Made by a program: the position numbers and the translations under genes. Positions 28,853 through 37,602 of a DNA stretch of 64,000 bases are shown piece by piece. This stretch comes from Sulfurovum sp. NBC37-1. GTDB taxonomy: Bacteria > Campylobacterota > Campylobacteria > Campylobacterales > Sulfurovaceae. Position 1 is the first letter of the stretch; every line of letters starts with the position of its first letter. A model generated the notes under the pieces. It had not been told where the DNA came from, did not search any database, and was given only the letters and a program-made list of their open reading frames with translations. Location of the stretch: the NCBI RefSeq assembly GCF_000010345.1, contig NC_009663.1, forward strand, positions 1,612,001 through 1,676,000, read 5' to 3'.

Positions 28853-29578
28853 TTAGACTGCACCCATTGTATCTATGGCAGGCGCAGGCGCTTTTTCATG
28901 CTCTTCATCGATCGCTACTGCACCTGCAAGGTATACGTAGATAAGGATCATGAATACGAATGTCTGCAAGAGTGCAGAGAAAGTAAGCAGCAGATAGGCA
29001 GGAAGCGGCGCGACAAAAGGAACCAGCATCAACAGTACCCATAGGAAGAGGTCATCACCCTTGATATTACCGAAAAGACGGAAAGAAAGGGAGATGATCC
29101 TTGAAAGGTGAGATACGATCTCGATAGGGAACATCAACGGAGCAAGCAGTTTTACCGGTCCGGCAAAGTGTGCGAAGTAATGTACCACACCATGCTTTTT
29201 GATGCCTTCATAGTTATAATAGACAAAGACCATAAGTGCCAAAGGAAGTGTGACATTGATGTTTGAAGTCGGTGACTCAAAACCGGGGATGATACCGATC
29301 ACGTTAGAGACAAAAATGAACAGTCCGACAGCAGCAACAAGCGGAAGATACTTTCTTGCAAGCTCTTCACCGATGACATCTTTACCCATGGCAACCACAC
29401 CACCGAGGTATGCCTCCATAACATTTTGTGTACCATTTGGTACTGCTCTGAAGCTTTTAGTCGCCATTTTTGCGATCATAATAACGATCACAGCCACCAG
29501 AAGCAAGTGTGCGATCAGTACTGCGGAGTGGCTGTCTTCGCCTAAAATACCGCCAAGGTAAGTAAATACACCTTCCAT
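28853..29578 (-). CDS. atpB: ATP synthase F0 subunit a
   Basis: 241 residues, five to six membrane helices. The essential arginine lies in [10 protein letters not shown]; upstream helices include [16 protein letters not shown] and [21 protein letters not shown]. It forms the proton half-channels next to the c ring. As usual in Campylobacterota, atpB stands apart from the main F1 genes; none of those are in this window. Confidence 0.95.
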   Translation of the reverse strand: MEGVFTYLGGILGEDSHSAVLIAHLLLVAVIVIMIAKMATKSFRAVPNGTQNVMEAYLGGVVAMGKDVIGEELARKYLPLVAAVGLFIFVSNVIGIIPGFESPTSNINVTLPLALMVFVYYNYEGIKKHGVVHYFAHFAGPVKLLAPLMFPIEIVSHLSRIISLSFRLFGNIKGDDLFLWVLLMLVPFVAPLPAYLLLTFSALLQTFVFMILIYVYLAGAVAIDEEHEKAPAPAIDTMGAV

Positions 29579-29669
29579 AAAACATCCTCTTATAATAATT
29601 TGGAGTTATTATACAAAAATTGAGTTGAACAGTCGGTTAAAGGAAGACTATTTTTATGAGAATTTCCAC

Positions 29670-30428
29670 TTATAGTTGTACTAATTTCTCCTGCCCCAAG
29701 CGATAAAGGGCAAAATCATATTTAATCGGGTCTTCACTATCCCATTGTTTGAACTGTTCCGTTAATTCCATCACCGCTTTCATGTCATAACTTTTACGCT
29801 TCAAAAGCCCCAGTTTTCTTGACATTTTGAAAGTATGTGTATCCAACGGCATGAGAAGATCCTTTTTATCGATCTTTGTCCACAACCCCATGTCCAACCT
29901 GTCATCACGGACCATCCATCTCAAATACATCATGTAACGTTTGTACGTACCCGCACTGTTTACACGCTTCGGCAGACGGCCTGTCAGAAAATCGTAGCCC
30001 TGTGAGCTGTACGGTTGGAGCTCTTTCAATGTTTCTATAAAATGCCACAGTCCATCGAGAATATTTCCCTCTCTTTGATAGCCCTGATAAAAAATATTTT
30101 CAATACTGTTATGCTCTTTTAACCGTTTCAGTGCAATAAAAAGTGCAGCCACGTCTTCTGATTTCTGAAACCGATAGTAATGCCCTGACAAGGATGAGCG
30201 TATCTTATTTTCAGGGACCTCTAGTAAAGAAAAATCGAGACTTTCCAGAAATTTCACAATCTGACCGGCATTGCCATACCCGAACAGCGCACAGACCAAT
30301 GCAATGCTTTCATCTCTGTATTTTGAGGCGACAAGCAGGGGGTCAGGTCTGTCGTAGGAGAGTTCAGTAAGGGAATTACGTTGAGAGACTTCTTTGTCAA
30401 GAAATATTTTTATATCAGAAAGTCTCAT
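29670..30428 (-). CDS. TIGR02757/DUF2400 family protein
   Basis: 252 residues from ATG 30428. Motifs of this uncharacterised but widespread family are visible: RYRDESIALVCALFGYGNAG-like KYRDESIALVCALFGYGNAG (residues about 35-54), RYMMYLRWMVRDDRLDMGLW, and PLDTHTFKMSRKLGLLKRKS near the C-terminus, the last resembling a helix-hairpin DNA glycosylase fold. I chose 30428 because GGAG precedes it and the upstream reading frame crosses a REP hairpin. Biochemical function is unknown to me. Confidence 0.8.
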   Translation of the reverse strand: MRLSDIKIFLDKEVSQRNSLTELSYDRPDPLLVASKYRDESIALVCALFGYGNAGQIVKFLESLDFSLLEVPENKIRSSLSGHYYRFQKSEDVAALFIALKRLKEHNSIENIFYQGYQREGNILDGLWHFIETLKELQPYSSQGYDFLTGRLPKRVNSAGTYKRYMMYLRWMVRDDRLDMGLWTKIDKKDLLMPLDTHTFKMSRKLGLLKRKSYDMKAVMELTEQFKQWDSEDPIKYDFALYRLGQEKLVQL

Positions 30429-30437
30429 GTTTTCTCC

Positions 30438-30526
30438 GTAGGGTGCGTAGCCACGCACCGATATCGAATAAAAGAAATTAGCTTTGTGTGCAAAAAAATA
30501 AAAAGGTGCGTGACTACACACCCTAC
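30438..30526. repeat. REPIN: inverted pair of GTAG-headed REPs
   Basis: A REP at 30438-30459 (GTAGGGTGCGTAG...GCACC) faces an inverted one at 30505-30526. Together they fill the gap between the lptB stop (six bases away) and the ribosome-binding GGAG of the TIGR02757 gene, which directly abuts the REP head. Confidence 0.85.
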
Positions 30527-30532
30527 ACAACA

Positions 30533-31255
30533 TCAAAATGTAAAATGCTCACCCAGATAATGCTTCCGTACATTCTCATCATTGGCGATCTCTTCACTGG
30601 TACCCGACGCAAGCATTTCACCGCTTCGCATAACATAGGCTCTGTCACATATCCCCAGTGTTTCACGTACATTGTGGTCGGTAATGAGAATGCCCATATC
30701 GAGTTCGACCAGCTGCCGGATGATGTTCTGGATGTCAAGAACCGCTATGGGGTCGACTCCTGCAAAAGGTTCATCCAGAAGCAGGAATTTGGGTTCGCCC
30801 ACCAGTGCCCTGGCGATCTCCACCCTTCTTCTCTCCCCACCACTCAGGCGGATACCGATACGTGAACGGATCGGCTCGATGTTGAAGATCTCCAGGAGCT
30901 TCTCTATACGTGGCTGAACCGTCTCTTTGGGAAGTTCAAGTGCCTCCGCGGCGATCAGAAGATTCTCTTCGACCGTCAGGTCTTTAAAGATACTCGACTC
31001 CTGAGGAAGATAGCCTATCCCCATCTGTGCGCGTTTACTCAAAGGAAGATGGGTAAGCTTTTCATCGTCGAGAAAAACCTCTCCCTCTGTTGCACCTGTC
31101 AATCCGCAGACCATATAGAAAGAGGTGGTCTTTCCTGCACCGTTGGGACCCAGAAGCCCGACGATCTCCTTACTTTTGACGATCATGGAGATATCGTGTA
31201 CAATCCTGGTCTTCTTAATCGTCTTGGCAAGGTGTTTGGCTTCAAGTATATGCAT
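30533..31255 (-). CDS. lptB: Lipopolysaccharide export ABC transporter ATP-binding protein
   Basis: 240 residues. Walker A GPNGAGKTT, Q-loop region GYLPQESSIFKDLT, signature LSGGERRRVEIARAL, Walker B FLLLDEPFAGVDP and the switch His in LITDHNVRET. The GVDP and TDHNVRETL patterns are characteristic of LptB, which powers LPS extraction from the inner membrane with LptFG. The start codon follows the tsaE stop with no gap. Confidence 0.93.
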   Translation of the reverse strand: MHILEAKHLAKTIKKTRIVHDISMIVKSKEIVGLLGPNGAGKTTSFYMVCGLTGATEGEVFLDDEKLTHLPLSKRAQMGIGYLPQESSIFKDLTVEENLLIAAEALELPKETVQPRIEKLLEIFNIEPIRSRIGIRLSGGERRRVEIARALVGEPKFLLLDEPFAGVDPIAVLDIQNIIRQLVELDMGILITDHNVRETLGICDRAYVMRSGEMLASGTSEEIANDENVRKHYLGEHFTF

Positions 31256-31663
31256 TCAGTACTCTATTGTATATTTTCGTTTCTCTTCATAAGGTTCTAT
31301 CCCGATCATGGCCACATTATACCCTACACCCTCTAAAAAGGTTTTAAGCATATCGCTGCCCCACTCCACCATATGCCATCCCGGCTTCTCGAACTCTTCA
31401 AAAAGTCCCATCTGCATAAACTCCTCATGGTCCAGACGGTAGAGGTCGTAATGGTACAGCCCTTCCCCGTAACAGTGCTGCAGGGAAAAGGTCGGGGAAG
31501 TTACTTCACCCTCCACCCCTCTTGCTTTGGCGATGGCCTGTGTCAATGTGGTTTTCCCAGCAGCCAGGTTACCGCGCAGGAAAACAACGGTATCGGCAGG
31601 CAGAACCTCATCGAGATATTCAACAACTTTATTTAATTCCTGCAGCGATGCGATGATTTCCAT
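31256..31663 (-). CDS. tsaE: tRNA threonylcarbamoyladenosine biosynthesis ATPase TsaE
   Basis: 135 residues from ATG 31663. P-loop GNLAAGKTT, then TSPTFSL, HYDLYRL and WHMVEWGS, the conserved TsaE motifs. It is the ATPase of the TsaBDE complex that makes t6A37 in ANN-decoding tRNAs. The open frame reaches 31696 but that part lies in a REP; the ribosome site GAGG sits right at the REP edge. Confidence 0.93.
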   Translation of the reverse strand: MEIIASLQELNKVVEYLDEVLPADTVVFLRGNLAAGKTTLTQAIAKARGVEGEVTSPTFSLQHCYGEGLYHYDLYRLDHEEFMQMGLFEEFEKPGWHMVEWGSDMLKTFLEGVGYNVAMIGIEPYEEKRKYTIEY

Positions 31664-31672
31664 AAATACCTC

Positions 31673-31772
31673 GTAGGGTGTGCAATTGCACACCATTAAT
31701 TGTGTCCGGCCTTTCGGCGTAAATTTTATTTTATTTCAATTTGATTAAATGGTGTGCAATTGCATACCCTAC
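31673..31772. repeat. REPIN: inverted pair of GTAG-headed REPs
   Basis: REPs at 31673-31694 and 31751-31772, both with the stem core TGCAATTGCA. The right one contains the trpD stop codon: its GTAG head supplies the TAG at 31769-31771. The left one ends at the tsaE ribosome site. The pair therefore spans the whole trpD-tsaE gap. Confidence 0.88.
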
Positions 31773-32746
31773 ATTAATTTTCGTGACACCTCTGCCATGA
31801 AGTTCAAATGTGTTGCGGCTTTACCGCTGTCAAGACCCTCTTCTGCGATAGCGATGGCTTCTTCAATATCCCTGACATTCCCGTCAACAAAAAGGGCAAA
31901 GGCTGCATTAAGTACGACGATATCCCTTTTGGCTCCACGTTCTGCACCGGAAAAAATGTCTCTCGTGATCTGTGCATTTTCTAATGCATCCCCACCAAGA
32001 ATGGCCTCTTTGGGCGCCAGTTTGAACCCTAAAGCTTCAGGGTTGATCTCACCTTCAGAAATACGACCTGTCTCCACATAGGCAAAAGAGCTGTTCCCTG
32101 ACAAGGAGAGTTCATCCATTCCGTCATGGCTGCTCACGACATAGGCTCTTTGGGTATCGAGTTCCAGCAGTGCCTCAGCCATACGTTTGATATAGGCAGG
32201 GTCGAACACGCCCAAAAGATACTTTCTTGCTCCGGCCGGATTGGTGAGCGGTCCAAGGATATTGAAGATCGTTCTGTGCGGTATGGACTTTCGTATGGGC
32301 ATGATGTGTTTCATCGCAGGGTGATGGTTCATCGCAAAAATAAAACAGAACCCTGTTTCTTCAAGCATTTTTACCTGATGCTCCACAGAGAGGTTCAGGT
32401 TGATCCCCAGAGCTTCAAGCACATCTGCCGAACCTGAGTTACTCGTAATGCTTCGGTTCCCGTGCTTGGCGATCCTGGACCCCAAAGAGGCTAGCAGAAG
32501 AGAAACAGTCGTAGAAATGTTGAATGAACCACTCTGGTCGCCGCCTGTTCCTACAATATCGATCGCCTTTTCGTGAAGTTCATCAGGAAGAGGTACCTTG
32601 ACGGAGTGTTCACGCATCACAGAAGCCGCAGCGGCGATATCAGACCCACTCTCACCTTTCTCATAAAGGTCTATGAGGAATTGACGTGCTTCTTCCTGGG
32701 GCATTTCATTAGTGAACAGTCTTTCAAACTGGGCTTTTATATTCAT
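31769..32746 (-). CDS. trpD: Anthranilate phosphoribosyltransferase
   Basis: 325 residues. PRPP loop GTGGDQSGSFNIST, KHGNRSITSNSGSADVLEALG and the NILGPLTNPA motif are diagnostic. It joins anthranilate to PRPP in tryptophan synthesis. It is outside any trp operon here, lying between an S4 gene and tsaE. GGAG lies seven bases before the ATG and immediately next to a REP head; the stop codon TAG belongs to another REP. Confidence 0.93.
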   Translation of the reverse strand: MNIKAQFERLFTNEMPQEEARQFLIDLYEKGESGSDIAAAASVMREHSVKVPLPDELHEKAIDIVGTGGDQSGSFNISTTVSLLLASLGSRIAKHGNRSITSNSGSADVLEALGINLNLSVEHQVKMLEETGFCFIFAMNHHPAMKHIMPIRKSIPHRTIFNILGPLTNPAGARKYLLGVFDPAYIKRMAEALLELDTQRAYVVSSHDGMDELSLSGNSSFAYVETGRISEGEINPEALGFKLAPKEAILGGDALENAQITRDIFSGAERGAKRDIVVLNAAFALFVDGNVRDIEEAIAIAEEGLDSGKAATHLNFMAEVSRKLM

Positions 32747-32757
32747 CTTTTATCTCC

Positions 32758-32812
32758 GTAGGGTGTGCAATTGCACACCGTCAATTATTTGGTGTGCAAT
32801 TGCACACCCTAC
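32758..32812. repeat. REPIN: compact inverted pair of GTAG-headed REPs
   Basis: REPs 32758-32779 and 32791-32812 are exact inverted copies with an 11-base spacer. The right copy supplies the TAG stop (32809-32811) of the S4 gene, and the left copy abuts the trpD ribosome site. Confidence 0.92.
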
Positions 32813-33054
32813 AACTCTTTGACAAATTCCTCTTTCTGAGACTTGGGGATCGTCTTCGTCGTAGGTATCTGTAACACTTCATAGGACTTTGGGCCTTTGA
32901 GATACTCAATGGTCACTTTATCTCCCACTTTGAGGTCTTTGGAAGCCTTGGCTTTCATACTGTTGACATAAACAACACCGCTTTTAAGCATGTCTGTTGC
33001 AATAGTACGTCGTTTTACCACATTGACGGCACTGAGCCATTTATCTACACGCAT
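32809..33054 (-). CDS. S4-domain RNA-binding protein
   Basis: 81 residues; almost entirely one S4 domain (RVDKWLSAVNVVKRRTIATD, GVVYVNSMKAKASKDLKVGD). Resembles Hsp15/RqcP-like proteins that bind stalled 50S subunits or rRNA, but is shorter than E. coli Hsp15. Three bases separate it from the gene upstream. Its stop codon lies in a REP. Confidence 0.8.
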   Translation of the reverse strand: MRVDKWLSAVNVVKRRTIATDMLKSGVVYVNSMKAKASKDLKVGDKVTIEYLKGPKSYEVLQIPTTKTIPKSQKEEFVKEL

Positions 33055-33057
33055 TTG

Positions 33058-33300
33058 TTACCCCTGCTTGAACATTGTTTCGGCCGCCTTGGCTTCAGTG
33101 ATGCCTTTCAGCGTCAACTGACCATCCACAAGATATTTATCGGCTTTGAGCTCTTTGAATACCTGTTTTGCCTCTTTCATACTATACATTCCTGTATCAA
33201 CAAGCATCACCATAACATCATTAAGCGTCTCATCAGGCTTCTTCTTCATAATACCGAGCAGTGTTACTTGCTTCAACAGTTCTTTGTCATCAGTATTCAT
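33058..33300 (-). CDS. Small protein of unknown function
   Basis: 80 residues, charged, no signal or membrane segment. The predicted helices (DVMVMLVDTGMYSMKEAKQV, FKELKADKY) followed by a short YLVDGQLTLKG strand pair look like a winged-helix unit, but key residues do not identify a family. It is packed between dapD and the S4 gene with the same orientation, so likely cotranscribed. Confidence 0.55.
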   Translation of the reverse strand: MNTDDKELLKQVTLLGIMKKKPDETLNDVMVMLVDTGMYSMKEAKQVFKELKADKYLVDGQLTLKGITEAKAAETMFKQG

Positions 33301-33352
33301 TCTGTTTCCTATCGCTTTTTCGTAACATGTAGCACGTCATTCTCAGCACTGT

Positions 33353-34546
33353 TTAATGCAGATCTTCGTTCAGCTTCACTTCTCTCGTACTTCTTCTGGC
33401 AATGATCTCACCCGTAAGAGAATTCTGTCTGTAATGGATACCGTTGAGCCCCTGAAGTTCTTCACCTTTGAAGGTCGTCTTATTGTCAAGCTTCGCATCC
33501 GGATTGGCAGCTTTGATCTTTTCGAGTTCTTCCGGAGCGATCTTGATCTTCGTACCTGCCAAAATAGTGATACCCGCATCTACGATACAGCCGTCTCCCA
33601 AAGGAAGGCCAGTCACCGAGTTCGCACCAAGCAATGTGTTTTCTCCAATGCTGATAGGGTTGCCGTCCGTTCCGGAAAGTACACCGAGGATACTCGCACC
33701 CCCGCCGACATCCGAACCGGCGCCAACGATTGCAGAGGAGGAGATACGTCCCTCGACCATGACCGGTCCGAGTGTACCCGCATTGAAGTTGATGTATGAG
33801 GCACCCGGCATTACTGTTGTACCTGCTGCCAGCTGCGCACCCATTCTGACCTTGGAAGCTTCAAGGATACGCGTATTGTCATCCGGGATCACATGCTGGA
33901 GGAATCTAGGGAATTTGTCCACAGAGTCCACTGTCGGATAAGTACCGTTGAGCTTCATCTCTATCTCGTTCTCTCTGAGGTAATCCAGTTCATACGGAGT
34001 GTTGCCTACCCATGCCACGTTGGAAAGAATACCGAAGGCTCCGTTCAGGTTGACTTTTCTAAGCTCCGCTTTTCTCAAAGAAAGGGCATAAAGCTTCAGA
34101 TAAACTGCTTCAACAGACTCAGGATTAGCATCTTCAAAGAGAAATACAATACGGAAATTTTTACCAATATCTTCCATTTTGGCCAATGTTTTAATGACCT
34201 GAACATTTTTGTGTGAATCGCCTGTCGCTTCTGCCAGGTACGGAGCAAATGCCGCCATAGCATTGGCGACAAAATTGTCATTGATAGTCGCAACGAACTC
34301 ACTGCCGCTGAAATCAACATCACATTTCGCTTCCTGAAGCGCTTTAATGAAAACGGCAGCCGAGCCAAAATTCTCTTTCCAGTTGATCAGCGGGAAATTT
34401 GCCTGAAGTACTTTTTCCGCATTCTTCTGTCCTCTGTCCACTCTTGCGATACCAAACGCCATAGGCTCTCTGTAGCCTTCCTGTGCTGTCACTTCCGCTA
34501 CCAGTACCTTAAATGCATCTGTCGATGCTACTGTTTCAATTGCCAT
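33353..34546 (-). CDS. dapD: Tetrahydrodipicolinate N-succinyltransferase
   Basis: 397 residues, the long form seen in Campylobacterota. The C-terminal half has left-handed beta-helix hexapeptide repeats (GTTVMPGASYINFNAGTLG, GRISSSAIVGAGSDVGGGAS, LGANSVTGLPLGDGCIVDAG). It transfers succinyl from succinyl-CoA to tetrahydrodipicolinate in the lysine/meso-diaminopimelate route. The long N-terminal domain replaces the short helical one of E. coli DapD. Confidence 0.93.
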   Translation of the reverse strand: MAIETVASTDAFKVLVAEVTAQEGYREPMAFGIARVDRGQKNAEKVLQANFPLINWKENFGSAAVFIKALQEAKCDVDFSGSEFVATINDNFVANAMAAFAPYLAEATGDSHKNVQVIKTLAKMEDIGKNFRIVFLFEDANPESVEAVYLKLYALSLRKAELRKVNLNGAFGILSNVAWVGNTPYELDYLRENEIEMKLNGTYPTVDSVDKFPRFLQHVIPDDNTRILEASKVRMGAQLAAGTTVMPGASYINFNAGTLGPVMVEGRISSSAIVGAGSDVGGGASILGVLSGTDGNPISIGENTLLGANSVTGLPLGDGCIVDAGITILAGTKIKIAPEELEKIKAANPDAKLDNKTTFKGEELQGLNGIHYRQNSLTGEIIARRSTREVKLNEDLH

Positions 34547-34572
34547 TGAATTCTCCTAAATATTTTTGCTAC

Positions 34573-34649
34573 GTCATGCTGAACTTGTTTCAGCATCCCC
34601 CTGGCATTCAATGCAGTTTACAGAGATCCTGAAACAAGTTCAGGATGAC
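34573..34649. repeat. Inverted pair of CATCCTGAACTTG-type repeats
   Basis: A 25-base repeat with core CTGAACTTGTTTCAG at 34573-34597 and its inverted relative at 34625-34649. Each copy is itself a hairpin (CTGAA...TTCAG), and the copies also pair with each other. Another single copy is at 63381-63405. Confidence 0.85.
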
Positions 34650-34690
34650 AGTATTTTGGTTTTGGATTATACTTTATTTTATTTAAATTA

Positions 34691-34742
34691 GGGCAACTCA
34701 AACAAACCTGATCACCCATAATCAGGTTTGTTTGAGGTGCCC
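34691..34742. repeat. Short hairpin with GGGCAACTC ends
   Basis: A 52-base element: GGGCAACTCAAACAAACCTG pairs with CAGGTTTGTTTGAGGTGCCC (one mismatch near the end). The ends resemble those of the longer elements at 6299 and 40597, so it may be a minimal member of that family. Confidence 0.6.
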
Positions 34743-34759
34743 TGGTGTAAAATCCGCGC

Positions 34760-34924
34760 ATGAAACACTTACGGGGCTATACCAAACGTTACTTTTCACT
34801 GGCAATCATCGCCATGTACTCGACCCTTAACAAACTCTGCACGGTCGACAGTAATTTCCAGTACCACAGGTATGCCTTCAAAATAGAAGAGTACAAGACC
34901 TCTCCTCCTCCTATCTCACTCTGA
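34760..34924 (+). CDS. Possible small protein, 54 residues
   Basis: ATG to TGA frame encoding MKHLRGYTKRYFSLAIIAMY at the N-terminus, then a polar, Pro-rich end. A short hydrophobic stretch (FSLAIIAMY) follows a basic start, so a membrane or export signal is conceivable. Begins 17 bases after a hairpin and lies before the TonB receptor. No family recognised and no clear ribosome site, so it may not be a gene. Confidence 0.3.
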   Translation: MKHLRGYTKRYFSLAIIAMYSTLNKLCTVDSNFQYHRYAFKIEEYKTSPPPISL

Positions 34925-34948
34925 ATCAATTTATTACCATGACAACGC

Positions 34949-35001
34949 GTAGGGTGCGTAGACACGCACCTTCTAACCCGGTGCGTGTCTACGCACCCTA
35001 C
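34949..35001. repeat. REPIN upstream of the TonB-dependent receptor
   Basis: REPs at 34949-34970 and 34980-35001, exact inverted copies with stem core GCGTAGACACGC. The pair ends 32 bases before the receptor start codon. Confidence 0.9.
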
Positions 35002-35033
35002 AATATTGATATTACACCACAGGAAACATTATT

Positions 35034-36908
35034 ATGAAGTTCAAACAACTCAGCCTCATCACGGCGACATTACTACTTTCAAACACTGCTTTTGCCGAAG
35101 AAGCGACCCTGGCACCCATTGATGTCATCTCGACCAACAAAACCGAACAGTCCATCAACGACACCACGTCGGATATCACGGTGATCACATCCGAAGAGAT
35201 AGAGGAGAAAGGGTATCAGACCGTAGCACAGGCCATCAGTTCTGTTGCCGGTATACAAGTTGACAATCTGGGCGGCCTGGGTCAGCCCACTTCTTTCTTT
35301 GTCAGAGGTCAGGATTCAGGAAAAGTACTTGTACTGCTTGACGGTATGCGTCTCAATGACCCGAGCACGACCAACGGTACAGCACTACTTGACAGCCTGA
35401 CCACGAACAACATCCAACAGATCGAGATCGTCAAAGGCGGTGTCAGCAGCATCTGGGGCTCCAATGCATCGGCCGGTGTTATCAATATCATCACCAAAGA
35501 ACCCAAAGAGGGTATTCACGGTATGCTCGGCCTGAGTTACGGCTCTTACAACACCAGGGGTGCAGATGCAGATCTTTCCTATAAAAGTGACAAGCTGACA
35601 GCACAAATGTTGGCCGGCTACCTCAAGACCGACGGTTTCTCTGCACTGGCGCCAAGAGATGCTGAAGCAGATGGGTATGAGAACAAAAATGCCAATTTGA
35701 AATTCGGCTATGCCTTCAACCAGAACAATAAAGTGAATTTCAGTTATAACCGTATCAGAACAAAAACAGACTATGATGACATGTATTCAATAGAACAGGC
35801 AAATGACGATTACTCCCATGCCACGGCTGACCAGACCAACTACGCCGTTGACTATCGTTTCAAAAGGAACAACTACTCTGCCACATTGACGGCAAGCAAA
35901 GGGGAGTTTGAAAGAGACTATTACACTTCAGGATCCTTTGGCTACAGTCACAATACCTACAGGGCGACACTCAGAGAATACGCGCTCATCAATGCCTATA
36001 ACTATACGAACGGCAAAGCGGTCCTCGGACTCGAATACAAAGATATAGAAGGATACAACCATTACATTTCAAGTTTTCCTTCACTTCCGACAGAATCAAC
36101 CTATACCGACAAAGGCGTCTTTCTTTCCAATCTCTACAATATCAATGAGAACACACTGCTTGAAACCAATCTACGCTACGACAGTTACGATGAATTCGAC
36201 AATAAAACAACCTACAAGATAGGCCTGAAACATCATCATGATTTCCTCAAAGGCTTTACGACCTCGGCAAACTACTACACTTCCTACGATGCCCCCAGTG
36301 CCTACCAGCTTGCTACACCGACACCTGGTTCTCTTCTGAAACCAAGCTATACCAAAGGCTTTGACATCTCGGCAGCATACAAGAAACTGATCTCCGTGAG
36401 CTACTTCAACAACAGGGTCGAGGATAATATCGATTATGTCTACGATCCTCTGACATACATCGGCGGGTATCAGAATGTGGAAGGTACCTCGAAATTCGAA
36501 GGTCTGGAAGTTCAGGGTGCTTATACACTGCCAACATTCAACCTTCACCTTTCGGGGAACTACACCCACCTCTTCAAATTTGAAAAAGAGGATGGTACTG
36601 ATCTGCCGAGACGTGCCAAAGATACGCTCAACGCAACGCTGGAGTACTTTACCGAGAACAATATGCATTTCGGTATCAATGCACAGTATATTGGCGACAG
36701 ACTCGACACGGACGGCAGTTACCCCATTGCTTCCGATGTGGAAACCGGGAACTACACATTGTGGAATCTCAACTTCAACATGGAACTGATGAAAGACCTG
36801 GAGCTTTACCTGAATGCAAGAAACATCTTTGACAAAGAGTACCAGTCTGTTTACGGCTATGCTACAGAGGGCAGAAGCTTGTATGCCAAAGTGAAGTACA
36901 GCTTTTAA
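35034..36908 (+). CDS. TonB-dependent outer membrane receptor (BtuB-like)
   Basis: 624 residues. Signal peptide to about residue 21 (LLLSNTAFAEEA), a TonB-box-like segment APIDVISTN, a plug domain (residues about 40-155 with GVSSIWGSNASAGVINIITK) and a 22-strand barrel ending LYAKVKYSF. The length and plug pattern match cobalamin or small metallophore receptors, but the ligand cannot be read from sequence and no riboswitch is visible upstream. Energy would come from an ExbBD-TonB system such as the exbBD at 62.5 kb. Confidence 0.88.
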   Translation: MKFKQLSLITATLLLSNTAFAEEATLAPIDVISTNKTEQSINDTTSDITVITSEEIEEKGYQTVAQAISSVAGIQVDNLGGLGQPTSFFVRGQDSGKVLVLLDGMRLNDPSTTNGTALLDSLTTNNIQQIEIVKGGVSSIWGSNASAGVINIITKEPKEGIHGMLGLSYGSYNTRGADADLSYKSDKLTAQMLAGYLKTDGFSALAPRDAEADGYENKNANLKFGYAFNQNNKVNFSYNRIRTKTDYDDMYSIEQANDDYSHATADQTNYAVDYRFKRNNYSATLTASKGEFERDYYTSGSFGYSHNTYRATLREYALINAYNYTNGKAVLGLEYKDIEGYNHYISSFPSLPTESTYTDKGVFLSNLYNINENTLLETNLRYDSYDEFDNKTTYKIGLKHHHDFLKGFTTSANYYTSYDAPSAYQLATPTPGSLLKPSYTKGFDISAAYKKLISVSYFNNRVEDNIDYVYDPLTYIGGYQNVEGTSKFEGLEVQGAYTLPTFNLHLSGNYTHLFKFEKEDGTDLPRRAKDTLNATLEYFTENNMHFGINAQYIGDRLDTDGSYPIASDVETGNYTLWNLNFNMELMKDLELYLNARNIFDKEYQSVYGYATEGRSLYAKVKYSF

Positions 36909-36912
36909 TTTT

Positions 36913-36995
36913 GGTGTCGTGAGGACACAGCACCCTACGAGATACCACTAAAACCAGAACTATGCGACTGTAGGGTGCTGTCCCCCGACAGCACC
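36913..36995. repeat. Two REP hairpins with heads facing each other
   Basis: REPs at 36913-36938 (head on the right) and 36970-36995 (head on the left), the opposite arrangement to the REPINs elsewhere. They follow the receptor stop codon by four bases and could serve as its transcript end. Confidence 0.75.
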
Positions 36996-37032
36996 AACTC
37001 GTATAACACTTCAATATAGGATATAATACCCC

Positions 37033-37602
37033 ATGCTGAAAATAGTCCCCGAATGGTTCATACGCTATAAGTTCCTTAATTCCCTTTTTCTGGGGTTGAG
37101 CGTGGGGGTCATTTTTGTACTTTACCGCCCGCTGGAACCTTCCATCTACTCCATTGGTGGTGTTTTCCTTGCCCTAGGCATATTGCTCATCGCCCGTTTT
37201 TACCATACCATCCTCAATGCCGAATGGTTCTTCCGTATCTCCCTGCTGGTAGAGTTCGTCCTCCTGCTGGCTATGCTCTTTTTTCTCAAACACCCCTACA
37301 CTTACCAGACGGCGCTGATCATATATATTGGATACCAGATTACTTTTGTCTTTGGTTCCTATCTTGTACGGGCCGAGACACTGCTGCTTAAGACCGATGA
37401 ACTGCTGACCCGTCTCGATACGGCAAAACAGCTGGGCTATCTCTTGGGCATGGGGGTGTCCTACCTCTTCTATAAGATCATCGAACATTTTGGTGTAACG
37501 GACAATCAGGCACAAGTGTATGACCTGCATTTTCTTCTGGTCTTCATCGAGATCGTGGTCATCGTTCTTATTTTCAAAAGTTTCAGGAAGGTTGGGACAT
37601 GA
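37033..37602 (+). CDS. Multi-pass membrane protein of unknown function
   Basis: 189 residues with about five membrane helices (FLNSLFLGLSVGVIFVLYRP, GVFLALGILLIARFYH, ISLLVEFVLLLAMLFFL, ALIIYIGYQITFVFGSYLV, FLLVFIEIVVIVLIF). A soluble loop (RAETLLLKTDELLTRLDTAK) lies before helix five. No family recognised; perhaps a degenerate transporter-like protein. It overlaps the next gene by four bases (ATGA), so the two are coupled. Confidence 0.7.
   Translation: MLKIVPEWFIRYKFLNSLFLGLSVGVIFVLYRPLEPSIYSIGGVFLALGILLIARFYHTILNAEWFFRISLLVEFVLLLAMLFFLKHPYTYQTALIIYIGYQITFVFGSYLVRAETLLLKTDELLTRLDTAKQLGYLLGMGVSYLFYKIIEHFGVTDNQAQVYDLHFLLVFIEIVVIVLIFKSFRKVGT

Noticed and set aside
32758-35001. REP pairs as a CRISPR array
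   Set aside because: Units are inverted pairs at gene borders, spacing is irregular and there are no cas genes.
35002-35033. Cobalamin riboswitch before the BtuB-like receptor
   Set aside because: Only 32 bases lie between the REPIN and the start, and no B12-box is visible further upstream.
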